From the NCBI RefSeq assembly GCF_963576615.1, contig NC_088711.1, positions 8,860,869 through 8,924,868 on the forward strand: a DNA stretch of 64,000 bases, in the 5' to 3' direction. Positions 1-12,446 of this stretch are shown here, piece after piece. The stretch comes from Watersipora subatra (taxonomy: Eukaryota > Bryozoa > Gymnolaemata > Cheilostomatida > Watersiporidae). Under the pieces are notes generated by a model. That model made no database searches, was not told the origin of the DNA, and saw only the letters and a list, made by a program, of their open reading frames with translations. Every line of letters starts with the position of its first letter. Positions within the stretch are counted from its first letter, which is position 1. Position numbers and translations under genes: made by a program.

Positions 1-3000
1 TGGACTTTTATGTACAGCACCCAGAAGAGCCGATCGACTGTATATGGGATATTCGTCTGCCAGTCACCAGCAAGGTAACTTGTCAACTTGGTAGATGCTG
101 CTCGCTCTAACACATAATGCTGATCCTGAAATTCGGTCCCCATGTATTTCCTAAGCAGTCACACCGTGTGACTGCTTAGGAAATGGTATGTTTCTCAAGA
201 GGCATCACACACTGCGTGTGACTCACATGCAGTGTGTGATGCCTCTTGAAAAACATACCGGTTATGAGGGCCAACTAGCTAACAATGCAGCTCATTGGTC
301 GATGCAATGATCCGAGCTTAAACGATTCAATTAATTGTGTCACTATTAGCTCTATGCTTTATACAATTGTCGAGAACCTTGAAAATGACTATGCACGGTC
401 ATTCATGCAAGATAAATTGGTTTTTTTTCGTGGCCTATGAAGTCTCAATCAAGGTTACATCTTTCATAAATGGTTTCTTCGATGATGATTATAATAGACA
501 ACATGTGGAATCATAAATAAGTGGAATCGCTTAAACAGTTAAACTCGTTACTTCTTGAAAAACGATCATATTGTTATGTATTAACCTGTGAACCACCTGT
601 GAGCCATGCAACATCTTAGAAAACGTGCGAGAACCCACCCCTTTAGTATCTAAACATACTCATTTTATGACATGCATTCGCAACATTGATTGAGCATTCC
701 AGTAGCTAAACACTCACGCCAAAGAGCTCTCGCTGTCAGAACTGACTTTGTTACCTGCTGACTGGCCGTAATTCAATAAGCTCTTTACCAAACTCTGAGA
801 CAGCCATTTTGAGTAGATAAAGAACGCTTGACACGAAGATTGTTTCGCTATTTTATTTTAACATTTCTAATGTCTATGCTATGAACTTTGATGTCTATGT
901 TATAAACCCTGATGTGCATTACTGCGCCCCTTGCCAGCAGGTCCTGAGTCAAACCTTTTCTAGAAATACCTCTTCATATTATTAGACAACAATTCTCTGC
1001 ACACCTGCTCCTATTACAATTGTGACCTGATCTGTAGAAATTGAAATCATCTTTTGCTGCTATTATTTTTTAAAATTTAATCTCTATTCTGGATCGTTCT
1101 AAAAGTATCCGAATGTCCACCAAATATGGGTAACACTTTCTTAGTGACCATTTGGTATAAATATCTAAATATTGTTTATTACAATATTATTCTCTTCTTT
1201 CATTCATGAGCTTTCAGCAAGTACAAAGTATCTGTAATTAGTTTCTCTGTACTATCATAAGTTCACTTTAAATTGAAAATAGTTTTTATTAGGCATATGC
1301 ATACGCTCTCAGGAATTTTCTGTAGTTCTATGGTTAAAAGCAATTGTATGTACATGTATCTATCCAATTGGCAGCCATATTGTTAAAGCTAACCCACCTA
1401 TCAATAGTTTTCATTCAGCAATAAGTTGGAGTTGTCTCACTCTTGTGTTTCAGGTATTATCAAGGATTTACAATTATTCCATCGAACATTTAACAGCCAA
1501 CTGCGACTCCAACTACTTAGCATTCTATGACATGTCAACAGCATCATCAGATGTGCAACAGAAAGAATGTCGAAGTGTATACTTACCATATATATCTAAA
1601 AACTGGCGAACCATTGTCCGTTTGCATGCGCATTCCATTAGAACTTTACCAGAGTTTCGCCTTCTTGGAAATATTTATTGGCCAAGTAAGTATCCACTTA
1701 CGCTATGCACTCATATGTGCTCACCCTATGTGCTCTAATCTATGTAAGTTCTCACTTGAGCAATGTATTTTAATTTAAAAGTGATTTCAAAAATTTTAAA
1801 GCATACTCGAGAAATATTCACTAAATAACAATAATTGTGGTATTAAAATTCTAAATGTAAAAGACAGTGAATAAATTTGAAAAGAAATTTGGAGTTATCT
1901 GACCATGTAAACAGGTAATATCTAAGTACGGTACATGTACTTAAAACTGTTGCTAATAGAATGTTGCCTGTCAATTATAAAGTGTTATGGCCTACCACAC
2001 ACTTAGTATTAAGTTTATTTTCAGTGTTTAAACAACTATTTAAACATTTTAATAACTTATGCGCTGCTGTTAGCATCATCATGAAAAGATTTCCATTGTG
2101 AGAATAAACGAAACAAGTTTTTCCAATATTATTATTGATAATAGTAAAAACATTTGATGTATAAATATTATTTTATTTTACTAATTCAAATACAAATTTA
2201 TATCTTCTGTTTATACTAATCCTAAAACTCAATTGCCTTTTTCATTGAGACTACTGCTTAACTTTTTTGTGGATATTTTAAATTTCCTCTTTTTGTAGGT
2301 TTTAGAAATTTTATTCCCAGTTTTCAAAATAGATTTAGTGGTGTTTAATAGTGTAGAAAACACTATTTATTATCTACTATGCTAGTAAGAGTTTGCCACC
2401 TCAGAGTAAACTACAACCTGATTGTATGACTGTTTTGACCTCTCATATGCAGCTTGAGCCACTAAAGTACTGATTGCTCTTATCGCTTTTGTAGTACTAC
2501 TGTAGCACTACTGTAGTACTACTGTAGTACTACTGTAGCACTACTGTAGCACTACTGTAGTACTAAAGTAGTACTACTGTAGCACTACTGTAGTACTACT
2601 GCAGTACTACTGTAGTACTATAGTAGCACTACAGTAGTACAACAGTAGTACTACAGTAGTACTACAGTTGTACTACAGCTCTACAACATCAGCACTACAG
2701 TTGTGTAAGAAGTAATAATACAATAGTACAATGGTAGCTCTACTTTAGTACTACGATAGTACTGCTACCATTGGAATAAGTTATCATCTAAAACATTACT
2801 GCGGTCAAGTTGCTTTTAACAATTGGATATATGTATTTTGTTGTTCCAGCTTCAGCAGGTAACTGCACCCATGAATCTATGGTCAACTGCTTTGATGGCT
2901 ACTGTATCCCCACTGAACTGCGATGTGATTCATATGAGAATTGCAGAGAAGGCTATGATGAGGATTGTACATTAGGTGAGACTGTACATTAGGTGAGACT

Positions 3001-6000
3001 GTACATTAGGTGAGACTGTAAATTAGGTGAAACTGTACATTAAGTGAGACTGTACATTAGGTGAGACTGTATATTAGGTGAGACTGTATATTAGGTGAGA
3101 CTATATATTAGGTGAGACTGTAAATTAGGTGAAACTGTACATTAAGTGAGACTGTACATTAGGTGAGACTGTATATTAGGTGAGACTGTATATTAGGTGG
3201 GAATGTACATTAGATGAGACTGTATATTAGGTGAGACTGTATATTAGGTGATGCTGTACGTTAGGTGAGACTGTATATTAGGTGAGACTATATATTAGGT
3301 GAGACTGTAAATTAGGTGAAACTGTACATTAAGTGAGACTGTACATTAGGTGAGACTGTATATTAGGGGAGACTGTATATTAGGTGATGCTGTACGTTAG
3401 GTGAGACTGTATATTAGGTGAGACTATATATTAGGTGAGACTGTAAATTAGGTGAAACTGTACATTAGGTGAGACTGTATATTAGGTGAGACTGTAAATT
3501 AGGTGAGACTGTACATTAGGTAGGACTGTACATTAAGTGAGGCTGTACATTAGGTGAGACTGTATATTAGGTGAGACTGTAAATTAGGTGAGACTGTACA
3601 TTAGGTGGGACTGTACATTAAGTGAGGCTGTACATTAGGTGAGACTGTACATTAGGTGAAACTGTACATCAGGTGAGACTACATTAGGTCAGACTATTAC
3701 AAGCTATTAACCTATAACCTTCATGACTAAAAGCTAGATTACCAAAGCCGATAAACTTGTCACAAATACACAAGTTAGTGTGTTTAAACTGGGTTTCTAC
3801 AACAATAAAATAATAATAATAAAATAATACCATAAGCTTTAGGTATTAACTATAGATTATATTGTTACACGAACTAGCTCACAACTTATAGACAAGGAAG
3901 GTCTAAGCTAACTGCCGCAATTTCTTTTATTGGTTCACATAATGCTGTTGTGATTTTTCCCACTCCCCCACACTTCCTATCTTTTTTAGTTGCTCCAGCA
4001 TCTTATAAGAATCTTGGGCCCTGAAGCGAAGTTAAAGTAGTCGGTTCAATATTCTACCTATACCTGTGACCCACACCATCTATACCCATGACCCACACCA
4101 TCTATACCCATGACCCACACCATCTATACCCATGACCCACACCATCTATACCCATGACCCACACCATCTATACCCATGACCCACACCATCTATACCCATG
4201 ACCCACACCATCTATACCCATGACCCACACCATCTATACCCATGACCCACACCATCTATACCCATGACTTACACCCGCTGCCTTTTGTCTTACCAGAATT
4301 TTGAGATTACCTGTGAGAGTTGTTTGATTAGTTTAAAACTGATTCCATCCCAAATGTAATGAAGTTCTGACATATTTTAGCAAGTGACACCAAAAGCTTC
4401 AACCCAAAATACATTACATTGTTCGCTGTCGTCATTGTGGGCAGCATAGTTCTCACCACACTCATGACACTCGTCGAAGTTCTTCAGAAGCAAAGGTCCG
4501 CTAGAGAAGAAGCGAGAAGAAAAAGTTCATCTACCTCCTCATCAACAACCTTGAAGTCCGCCTCTCACACATCTCACATATCATTGCAAAACACAAAGCA
4601 GAGACCTGTGAATAGCCCGTGTACCGAGCGAAGTATGTCTGTTGCGGCTGGGAGTGTCACAGCTGGCAGTGCAACAGACACCTTCACAAGCAGCCGATTA
4701 AACGAAAATGTATCTTTCAGGTGAGTGAGTACTGCAAAAGCAAATGCTATTTATAGCTAATTCCTATACATTTCATAGCTAATGTATGCCTAATGCATAT
4801 CAATCATATGTTAATGCATTGCTGTGCATACCTAATGCATGGCCAGTGCTAAACTAATGCATCTGTAGCAAACCTTTGGTAGGTCTGCAAGTTGCCATTA
4901 TTCTCTCTCAAACTTGAGTTTTAAATGGTAAAATTCTCAGTAAAATTATTTTGCATTTCAGTAAGCAAATAAAGTCCAAGAGTATGCAATAGCTGTTTAA
5001 AAAATTTATTGCTCGCATTCATAAAATGAAAGAATAATAACGAACAGCGCTTCAGTAGAAAATGGGGCCCGCGGCTTCAAAGCATGTTCAAAGCAAATGA
5101 TATTGGTAGGTATCTCACAGTTTAAAACTCTTTATCTTGTCAATTTTCAAAATATTGGCAAAGTTTACAAACGTCACTTGAGTACTCCGGTGCGAAGAAA
5201 TTTCAAAGTGGGAGTCGTCAGTCTATTGATATGACAGCCTTTTTATAACTCCCATGAAAATTGTTTATACAGGGTGCAATTTATAAAACAAGATTACAAG
5301 TTACAAAGAGTTAAATTATAAATATGTCTAATAATCTACTTTCCTTAGCAGAAAGCCTTCGACACCTGTAGTCCCGCGATTGGTCAAACCTAAGCACGAT
5401 GGTAATGACAGAATTTATGCCATGCCTCACATCACCCTCCCTCCTACCAGCAGCATGGCTAAACTCCCTCCAGCTCCACCCACGCCACCCCCTCCTCCTA
5501 TTCCAGTTGATGAAGGAAAAGGATTTAGGCTAAGTGAGTATATTATTATGCATTGTATTGACCGTTGTATGTGGTCTGGTTTCTTTTGGTTTGATGGACT
5601 GTCTCATCAGATTGTGCTTTAAAAAAATAAAAATGTGATAAAAATTGATAAAACGGTGATAAAAATGCTTTCAAATAGCCACAGCTTTTAGATTATAATA
5701 TACATTATTCTATTACATCACTATGTTAATAAAAAATGGCACAATGCTGATGAGATATTAGAATACTGTAGAAATTTATTATTCCTGTCATACATGTAAA
5801 TATCTTAATAGACATATTTAGAGCCTGGTGAGTTATCTTCGGTTGATATAATTAGAGTAATAGAGATATAACTTTCATTCAGTCAAGCCATTTACTTTCT
5901 CGATATGCATATAATTAATTATAATCATGTAACCTGTTGCCTTTATCTGTAAGCTAGGAGTTTGATCTGTGTGTTCTATAGACATCATATATTGCAATAT

Positions 6001-9000
6001 CCTTATAAAAAATCCCAAAATGCAATACTCTTGTATTTTATAAAAAAATCCCAATATGCAACCATGTTGTGGTTTATAAACATTCCCTTACACAATCATC
6101 TTATCCTTTAAAACACTTTCTATTATGAAACATGCAATAAACATGTATTTCACAAACACCTCATTATATAATCCTAAGGTCTCTTCAATGTTTCGACAAT
6201 TTTATCCTACCATTTTGATAAGAAAATAGTTGTAAACAAAAATAAATCTATATGTTTTTTCCCTTAGTTTACGACCTCACTCATATGGGAAATGCCGCAA
6301 ACTTTGAATACCCGCCTCCTCCATCCTTCGTAGAACATGAGTCTACAGATTATTCAAGTACTAGCAGCTCGAGTTTTGGTAGCCTTCCCAGAGATCAACA
6401 CTACGACGTCGCATGTTTAGGCCCTAAAAGAAAAAAACCGACTCATCTAAAGGTTGAAGTCGCAGTCGAGCCAAGTCAGACTGAACCTCTATTTCAACCC
6501 GCTCAAACAACACCGTGAGTTACCAGCATCTGTACTCATGATAGTTATGTTATGTCTATTAAACTCGACACAATATTGTCCTTGAAAAATTGAATGAAGC
6601 CAAAGTTTTAGTGTACCAGTCTAATTTTAGTATCACTTATTAGCATATGCATCTGACATGAATATTATAACATGCATGTGAGTTTGAAGCTATTGGATCT
6701 GGTACTTGATGACTACAACAACAACTAGGGGCCTACAATTTTCATGCATCATCGGTCAGTCGGTCAGTGTATAAGTAGTGAACAATAGACTTGTTTATCA
6801 AACATCCCATTTAAATTACGAATTATAGCCTATGGCCATTTGGAGACCTTACTGCTTATACGCATATAACTTCAAACTCTCTATATATGGGCCTAAAGGA
6901 GCTAGGTTTAAGGTTCAATATAGCTGCATTGGATGCCCAAAAGGTTTTGTGCCTGGGGAGTTTGAAGCTTTTGATGATTTATCAATACACTTCAGTTGAC
7001 ATGTCTGCTCGCTAGTCTGAACATGTCTACTCGCTAGTCTGTACATGTCTACTTGCTAGTCTGAACATGTCTGCTTGCTAGTCTGAACATGTCTACTCGC
7101 TAGTCTGGACATGTCTACTTGCTAGTCTGAACATGTCTACTAGCTAGGCTGGACATGTTTACTCGCTAGTCTGGACATGTCTACTTGCTAGTCTGTACAT
7201 GTCTACTTGCTAGTCTGAACATGTCTACTTGCTAGTCTGAACATGTCTACTTGCTAGTCTGAACATGTCTACTTGCTAGTCTGTACATGTCTACTTGCTA
7301 GTCTGAACATGTCTGCTTGCTAGTCTGAACATGTCTACTCGCTAGTCTGAACATGTCTACTTGCTAGTCTGAACATGTCTACTAGCTAGGCTGGACATGT
7401 TTACTCGCTAGTCTGGACATGTCTACTTGCTAGTCTGTACATGTCTACTTGCTAGTCTGGACATGTCTACTTGCTAGTCTGAACATGTCTACTTGCTAGT
7501 CTGAACATGTCTACTTGCTAGTCTGGACATGTCTACTTGCTAGTCTGTACATGTCTACTTGCTAGTCTGAACATGTCTACTTGCTAGTCTGGACATGTCT
7601 ACTTGCTAGTCTGAACATGTCTACTAGCTAGGCTGGACATGTCTACTTGCTAGTCTGTACATGTCTACTAGCTAGGCTGGACATGTTTACTCGCTAGTCT
7701 GGACATGTCTACTTGCTAGTCTGTACATGTCTACTAGCTAGGCTGGACATGTTTACTCGCTAGTCTGGACATGTCTACTTGCTAGTATGAACATGATTAC
7801 TTGCTAGTCTGAACATGTCTACTCACTCTAGTTGTCTGCTGATGTATGAGTTCAAATCTCGTTGCTGATTTGATGAAAGGGAGTTACATTATACAACTTA
7901 GGCATGGATGCAAAGCAAATTGCATCCACAATTTTGAGAAAATGTGTTTTGACATGCTCAGTACTACCCAACATATGACACTTCTCAAAATATAACTTTT
8001 CTATTAGTACAAATCTAACAATTGGTAAAAATTAAAAATAAAACGAGAAAATAGTCAGAAGTGTATATCAATTAACGTGATTTAAACTACATTGGGTGTA
8101 AGTCAGAGGAAGTTACAGATACATATTTTTATTACTCTATCACTGAACCATAGCATTGCCAATCCTGTGCTTACCGTTCAGATGTCTCTAAGGTAAAGCA
8201 AAAATACAAACCCTATTTTACTGATTATTGCTTTTTTAATTTATATTTCACGTATAATTTAGGTTTATATTTAGTGTTTTTACATAGTTTATATAACACA
8301 TTTGTTTTCATGTTTATATAATTTTAAAGCATGGTATTATTTAAAGTATTTATTCTTACTTTTTGGGCTTTACAACGAATACAATGTATAGGATACAAGG
8401 ATGTAAGATGTAAGGATACAATGTATCTTTACCGGAATACTCCAACTTATGAACATTTTCAACATCAAAAGCAAATATCGGAAGGAGTGAACTCGGTGTA
8501 TCAAAGAGTGCATGAAATAGTTTATACATACAATGTACATAATTTTATATCACTAGACAACCTGTTTCTAGATCCAAAAATGCCTCTTGTCATATATTCA
8601 TTTTCCGCAATTAGTGCTGCAATTAGGCCAATTGCAGTTTTCTTCTAGTAGTCATGTCAACTCATCTTTTGTTCTACTCATAGATATAGTAAACTCTATA
8701 CTTACTATATCTATCGGGTTTACTATATCTATAGGGTTTACTATATCTATGGTTCTACCTTTTGCACTTGTATGATTGCGACATACGTACTAGTTACTAG
8801 TTATGTTGGGTTGGGCGCATGCAGCTAGCGTGTCAGTTACTACAATACTTATAAGCAATTCATAGAGAGAACTTCCACATTTATGAACTTTAATATATTT
8901 TGAATATTTAGTATTCATTTAATGTTTAATATTTTTAACATAGTAAAATTGTTGATACCTCTATTTAGGAAAGCATCAAAATTTCGAAAACCTATAGAAA

Positions 9001-9074
9001 AGAAGTGCTGGACATTTGATGACGATACTGATGATGGAGCCATGGAATTGACTACGTATATTAGCACATGCTAG
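1..9074 (+). CDS. CUB-LDLa transmembrane receptor (NETO/LEV-10-like architecture), 5' partial
   Basis: Exons: <3-74, 1454-1685, 2850-2975 (or from 2856), 4381-4720, 5349-5533, 6268-6514, 8969-9074, stop TAG at 9072. All junctions are GT-AG and in phase, giving about 435 residues. Exons 1-2 encode most of a CUB domain: DCIWDI holds its second Cys, then NCDSN, KECRS and a hydrophobic stretch ending LLGNIYW. Exon 3 is one LDL-receptor class A module with exactly six Cys (C-x7-C-x4-C-x6-C-x5-C-x7-C). Exon 4 opens with a single TM helix (ITLFAVVIVGSIVLTTLM), then a basic stretch and a Ser/Thr-rich tail. Exon 5 has a proline run (PPAPPTPPPPPIP) that could bind SH3, WW or EVH1 domains. The tail ends MELTTYISTC. 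CUB, then LDLa, then TM is the order in NETO, LEV-10 and LDLRAD2 proteins, which assist ion-channel receptors in the NETO/LEV-10 cases; the partner here is unknown. Signal peptide and any further CUB domains lie upstream of the window. Confidence 0.9.
146..184. repeat. Perfect palindrome, 19-bp arms
   Basis: The left arm at 146-164 and right arm at 166-184 are exact reverse complements around one central base (165). It lies 70 bp inside the first intron of the CUB-LDLa gene and directly abuts a second hairpin at 185. Confidence 0.9.
185..259. repeat. Inverted repeat, 31-bp arms
   Basis: Arms at 185-215 and 229-259 pair with one mismatch around a 13-base loop. With 146-184 it forms two back-to-back hairpins without a base between them. 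Confidence 0.9.
2490..2745. repeat. 12-bp-type array with an internal strand inversion
   Basis: The left half repeats TACTACTGTAG(C/T)AC. From about 2617 the right half repeats the reverse complement, ACTACAGTAGT. The whole could fold into a long imperfect hairpin. It lies in the intron before the LDLa exon. Confidence 0.85.
2959..3700 (+). repeat. 17-bp minisatellite built from the LDLa exon 5' splice site
   Basis: The unit is GTGAGACTGTACATTAG, about 42 copies with point variants. The exon end TGTACATTAG (2966-2975) and its donor GTGAGAC (from 2976) together form the first unit, so nearly every copy repeats an ATTAG/GTGAG donor. The unit is not a multiple of three, and reading into the second copy meets TAG, so only the first donor gives the open product. 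Confidence 0.95.
4057..4268 (+). repeat. 22-bp minisatellite, about 9 copies
   Basis: A 22-bp unit containing CACCATCTATACCCATGAC is repeated almost without change in the intron before the TM exon. Its sequence is unrelated to the flanking exons. Confidence 0.95.
6997..7832 (+). repeat. 22-bp minisatellite, about 38 copies
   Basis: A 22-bp unit containing CTAGTCTGAACATGTCTAC fills this part of the last intron of the CUB-LDLa gene. Variants (CTAGTCTGTACATG, CTAGGCTGGACATG, TTTACTCG) recur in groups, as if blocks of several units were duplicated together. Confidence 0.95.
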
Positions 9075-9079
9075 CCCTT

Positions 9080-9205
9080 ATTCATATAATATTATAGGGT
9101 GCTGTACCCAAACACCCCTTATTCATAGAAAGTTATAGGGGGCTGTACCTGGAGACCCCTTATTTATATAATGTTATAGGATGCTGTACCCAAAGATGGC
9201 AAAAC
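9080..9205 (+). repeat. Three-copy repeat of about 43 bp in the 3' UTR
   Basis: The core TTATAGG-x-TGCTGTACC is followed by A/T-rich spacer and CCCCTTAT. It occurs three times just after the stop codon of the CUB-LDLa gene. Confidence 0.8.
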
Positions 9206-9408
9206 AAATTTGCATGTGAAAGGATTTTTATGTTAACCACAGGATTATTTAGTTTTGGTACTTTATATTTTTATTGCTCATATTTTTGTATAATACAAGA
9301 GATAGTTTCCTTCTGCCTTAACTAGCTATGCAATTGTATGTTTGCTATTCATAACTGTATTAACTAATATAAAAGCAAACCACAGCTACAGAACATATTG
9401 TCAGCTGT

Positions 9409-9414
9409 AATAAA
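9409..9414 (+). terminator. Candidate polyadenylation signal AATAAA for the CUB-LDLa gene
   Basis: AATAAA lies 335 bp after the stop codon and is the first good signal downstream. The 390 bp from here to 9806 show nothing else I recognise. Confidence 0.5.
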
Positions 9415-9806
9415 GCTGTCTATAATTTTAGCTTTCGTGTGTAACCAAAAATATCCGAAAATCTTTCCAATGCTTTAGTGGGCTATTAACGATGCTCTAA
9501 AATGTCTTTCATACTGATTTCCTTATTATACAATGCATGTACATGTGACTCTTAACTTTTAACATCCCTTATTGCCTATACTTAGCAGCCATTGTTAGTT
9601 ATTTGCGTAATGATTTACCTCAAGAGTTAACAAAAATTCAGAGACGAAATGTTCAAGTCTTTGTTCACCATGCAAATATTCCATCTTACATTTGGAACTA
9701 AATGATTTAAGCGAAGCAAGAAAATCATTTTAAAAGTTTGTTCTTGGTACAAGTCAAGCCTGAGAAAAGGTGTAAAGAACAATGACCCATTCAACAGGTC
9801 GGGATC

Positions 9807-10552
9807 ATGCTGAGAGCAAAGCGCTACTGGCAGGTGTCACAGGTGCTAGCTTGTATTGATCAGGTGAGAATAAGACACATGACTGACCACACACATTGTT
9901 GCTAGAAGGTAGTTAAACTGCGATTAACTGGCCAACAATTAAAGAAATTGCTGTAGGTAGCTAATTTATATTGGCTATAGATCATGGTTCACATTGGTAA
10001 TAGTTCATGAATATCACTTGAATAAAAAACAACATGCCATCAGAAATGTTTGTCAAAGTGAACTAAGAGTTGAAAACGTCTAAGTTTCTACCATGTACTA
10101 ACAAGTCCTTAGCAAAATTGTTTTCCTGCACTGAATATTTTCCTTCAGTAGTTATTCAGAGACCAGCAAAAACTAGCTGCCAGTCTGCCACCAGTGAACA
10201 TATACGGTAGAAGTACCTGCAGTAGTTGATGGTTTTTAACTTTTTATGTGTTGTGGCGAGTAAACTCACAAGGGCTGATACTCTGACCAGCAAGTCAAAA
10301 TTTTGGAAGTGAGTTGTGAATCCTTGTGATTCACAGCTAGTACTGTTTTATCTTATGTTGTCTCTACTCTTCTCAATAGTTGGCTACTGGGTGAGTATTT
10401 TCGGTTTGTGGGAAATACATACTGTACATTTAGTGTATATGATTGCATTATTGTTAGGCCTCGGTAGCTGGTTTACAACAAAAATTAGCAAATCATATGC
10501 AAATCTCAAGCAATCTGGTCAGAATAGATCTATAATTGTCTATGAAGACTGA
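9807..10552 (+). CDS. Small two-TM membrane protein, two exons, unrecognised
   Basis: Exon 1 is 9807-9863, with ATG preceded by an in-frame TGA at 9783, ending ATTGATCAG before donor GTGAGA. Exon 2 is 10337-10552 after acceptor TTCACAG. Both are phase 0 and give 90 residues. The N-terminus is short and basic (MLRAKRYWQVSQ). Two hydrophobic helices follow, at about 20-43 (LVLFYLMLSLLFSIVGYW) and 46-65 (VHLVYMIALLLGLGSWF), then a polar tail with KISKSYANLKQ. An AATAAA at 10940 supports a transcript end. I do not recognise the family. Size and topology recall small ER proteins such as Pkr1-type V-ATPase assembly factors, but that is only a shape resemblance. The polypyrimidine tract is weak, and more 5' exons are possible. 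Confidence 0.5.
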
Positions 10553-11084
10553 AAACACAACCATCTGTGAACAGTGCCATGCTTTAGCAATGTCACATTC
10601 CAGCAATGAAGAAACAAATGATTACACTAACAATGCAGCAAGGCAAATGTTGAGAAATTATGCATATGCATATAAATTACACTAATAACACTACTTTGCA
10701 GAGGCCCTATGCTGTTCAACGCGATGTGTTAATTTTCCACAGCCTCTAAAGACTGATCATAGAAATTTATTGTTAGAATTAGTGCAACTTTTTTATTAAC
10801 TTGCAGCGCCAATAGATTGAGAGAAAATGAAAAATCAAAACTATTAAAACATATACAAATGACAACTGCATAGTTCCGAAAGTTCATAGTAACGAGAACT
10901 AAATTACGTAGTTTGATGTCCATGTTTCAATCCCATTTCAATAAATACATGTAGTGTATGTGCATTCACTAACTATAACCTAGGAATTATCTTGTCGTTT
11001 ATTTTAACGAGAAGACAATTTTCGTATTTGGCTCACCGCCAAACGGCCTTACCCTTAGTAGGTCCTTGCGAAATACATGTAGCT
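10553..11084. other. 3' UTR and intergenic spacer with AATAAA at 10940-10945
   Basis: This is the likely 3' UTR of the small membrane-protein gene, ending near the AATAAA at 10940, followed by spacer before the probable CDC14 promoter. I see no coding signal in it. Confidence 0.4.
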
Positions 11085-11241
11085 TATGATTGGCTTAAAC
11101 TCCAACGGTTCGCCAGGCAACCGTACGCCGAGCCATTTTATTGGCCAATCTGCAATGTAAAAACGCCCACGTGATTAACCATTTAAATGGCCAGCAAACA
11201 ACTCCGAAAAAGGCTACGAATCCGGCTTATTTTAAAACTCG
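11085..11241 (+). promoter_or_regulatory. Probable CDC14 promoter and non-coding first exon
   Basis: This stretch is richer in G+C than its surroundings. It carries GATTGGC (about 11088), the double CCAAT motif ATTGGCCAAT (11140-11149) and an E-box CACGTG (11168-11173). An ATG at 11187 opens a basic 18-codon reading frame running into a strong donor, CTCG/GTGAGT, at 11242. Joined to an acceptor near 12376 (CATCTTTCAG) that frame would stop at once (ACT GGC TAA), so I read it as a 5' UTR exon with a short upstream ORF. Inferred from motifs only. Confidence 0.35.
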
Positions 11242-12446
11242 GTGAGTTATATTTAAAAACCTGCTAATAAATCATTGATTTCGATCCTTATGTATATCAG
11301 CAGTTGAGGGAGATTTAATTATTTTATAGGAATTTTATAAAATAAACAAATAGTTACATTAGCAAGCGATAACATGGATATATGTTTGCGTGTCCGAGAA
11401 TCTTGTTGAGATGTTTAAAATTGACTGACGACTAGAAACATCCCAAACGTGATCAATAAAATAACTGTTAGTAATTTTTCTTGTGCGTTTATTAATCTTT
11501 TTTATTGTTGTAAGAAATGGACGCAGCACCAGCAAATTGTTAGGTATGTGTGATATTAGCAGAAATTACATGCAAACATATCCCGGTTTGTAAGTTGTTG
11601 CAAATGATTCAACGAGCCTGTGTTAAATTGCTAAACCTTAATTATATAAATTTTATAATTTAGTGTTATATTTGCTAGTTTTATGTATCCTGAGGTTTGC
11701 AAAACACACCAATAACTTCACTTCAAGCAAACTAGCAAATGTTTTTAAATTCGCAGGTGGTGGCGAACGAATTGACACAAATCTTTTAAACCGTTATTTA
11801 TTTAGCTGTTACATTGAGAAATAATACATTTTTTAATACGATATTTCCGATTGGTTTTATATAATTTGTTTAGCAGAAGTTCTTGATTTTTTGTGACCTT
11901 GGGATAGCTAGATTCTGACAATGCAGAAATACTATAGCTATAAAACTGATACTGCATATAAACATGCATTTGCCATTTGCATTCTATTTGCAGTAAGTAG
12001 AATAGTTTAATGTATAAGCATTGTGTTGGGTATTGTAACCAAGTTGTCAACTGAGTTTTGAACATACCGCTTTCGTATAAAACTACCTTTTTTAAATTTT
12101 AAATCGTGTTATTTGTTGTAAAATTATCTTGGGTATTCCTACAAGCTCTGAAACTACTCGCAATAGTGTTTGCGATATTTCAGTCATATTTCAATTGCCA
12201 ACTGTGATGATTTCAGCTACAGAATTTGTTTCATCTATATTGTTATAAACTTATACATTTTATCTCTTTGCAACTATATGGCATGCGTAACAATAGTTAT
12301 GCGGTATCTCCATATTCTGTTTTATGCAATGGGATTGCATTGATAAAGGATCTAATACATGTGTATCATCTTTCAGACTGGCTAATAGATTTTTTTATGG
12401 CCACGCTGGCTGACTGATTTCGTATGTGAGCCTGAGTACCTAGTTT

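Noticed and set aside
6997..7832. CRISPR-like regular repeats
   Set aside because: The units are directly adjacent with no spacers, in a eukaryotic intron; it is a minisatellite.
8331..8648. 105-codon ATG-led frame with a signal-peptide-like start
   Set aside because: It lies in the last intron of the CUB-LDLa gene on the same strand, has no family match and is AT-rich; likely chance.
10992..11174. 60-codon open frame
   Set aside because: No ATG start and no family; overlaps the probable CDC14 promoter.
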